A stretch of 64,000 nt of DNA from Microcoleus vaginatus_C (GTDB lineage Bacteria; Cyanobacteriota; Cyanobacteriia; Cyanobacteriales; Microcoleaceae). The stretch lies in assembly GCA_040004035.1 (NCBI GenBank), contig JAMPLN010000016.1; one strand, written 5' to 3'. A program made the position numbers and the translations under genes. Every line of letters starts with the position of its first letter. Position 1 is the first letter of the stretch. Positions 63,635-64,000 of this stretch are shown piece by piece. A model generated the notes under the pieces. It did no database searches. It saw only the letters and a list, made by a program, of their open reading frames with translations, and was not told the origin of the DNA.

Positions 63635-64000
63635 TTAGAATTGAGAGTTTTTAGGAGTTGAAGTGGGAGCTATATTTGCGCGATCGCGCCATAGCACCAA
63701 CGGAATGCTTAACGTTCCTAAAATCATTACAACTCCAGTCAGAATCCAAACTAGCACACGATTTGGGCGATAATCACCTCGCTCAATTTGCCAGAATACT
63801 CGATTATAACGCCATGCTGCTAAGGCAATGACCGCAATCCCAAAAACGACCAGACTCAGCCCTAAAGTTTCTGAGTTGAAGAAGGGAGGGGAGGAAACTT
63901 CTTGCTGAGTCACTGTAGCTTGAAATTGACGCAGAAATAAACTGAACCGACTGATCGCAAACCCAAAACCAACTAAAGCCAGTGAAGTTCGTAACCATGC
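63635..64000 (-). CDS. DUF202 (YidH-type) membrane protein, 5' end outside window
   Basis: The frame stays open to the window edge, so the N terminus lies beyond it. The visible 121 residues begin AWLRTSLALVGFGFAI, the hallmark of DUF202 proteins, and contain further membrane helices (LGLSLVVFGIAVIALAAW and VLVWILTGVVMILGTLSIPL). An internal GTG gives a shorter 92-residue frame, but it would remove the first helix and is not the real start. Small inner-membrane protein of unknown function. It converges on the hydrolase gene. Confidence 0.85.
   Translation of the reverse strand, partial: AWLRTSLALVGFGFAISRFSLFLRQFQATVTQQEVSSPPFFNSETLGLSLVVFGIAVIALAAWRYNRVFWQIERGDYRPNRVLVWILTGVVMILGTLSIPLVLWRDRANIAPTSTPKNSQF

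Overview
The window looks like chromosome from a filamentous, non-heterocystous cyanobacterium of the Oscillatoria/Microcoleus type. Visible reasons are frequent GCGATCGC (HIP1) octamers, a complete kaiABC clock cluster, a phytochrome-type kinase, a ModB-ModC fusion, a CsoR/InrS-type metal sensor, heptameric short tandem repeats between genes, and many multi-domain signalling proteins. The genus is an inference from gene content, not from a marker gene.

Layout. 0-4.2 kb: divergent lysS and transketolase. 4.6-18.8 kb: a block of signalling genes. The plus-strand half holds an ethylene-receptor-like PAS kinase, an Rcp1-like response regulator, a decayed second regulator and two receiver-kinases. 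The converging minus-strand half holds a Cache-HAMP hybrid kinase, a receiver-kinase, a lone receiver and a receiver-PAS-adenylyl cyclase, a plausible phosphorelay into cAMP. 19-23 kb: tRNA-Arg(CCG), an RsbQ-like hydrolase/PAS-GAF-GGDEF pair and a decayed GGDEF-EAL gene. 23-30 kb: kaiA-kaiB-kaiC, with a large kinase carrying degenerate receivers transcribed divergently from it. 30.6-37 kb: a 1775-residue secreted-type protein (DUF4347, glycine-rich beta-helix, Pro-Thr repeats, RTX repeats) and a TPR protein.

37-46 kb is more accessory: a GST-like protein, a DUF433/PIN-like toxin-antitoxin pair, a PLD-fold protein, an 805-residue protein joining a calmodulin-like EF-hand tetrad to an Erv/ALR-like thiol-oxidase domain, HtrA, an InrS-like sensor and an orphan IS630-type helix-turn-helix ORF. 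46-50 kb holds a CRP-type palindrome, two pentapeptide-repeat genes and, between them, a TnpB-only IS605-type element. 50-64 kb: a PAS-less phytochrome-like kinase with a second bilin-type GAF, a NADAR protein, a geranylgeranyl-reductase-like flavoprotein, pyrH-frr, msrB, modA-modBC, a thioredoxin-fold protein, an agmatinase-type ureohydrolase, an alpha/beta hydrolase and the edge-truncated end of a DUF202 membrane protein.

The most unusual items are the EF-hand/Erv fusion, the ethylene-binding-type sensor that lacks the copper-ligand cysteine, the RsbQ-type hydrolase paired with a diguanylate cyclase, and the degenerate-receiver kinase divergent from kaiA. Small genes and regulatory sites without strong motifs may be missed.
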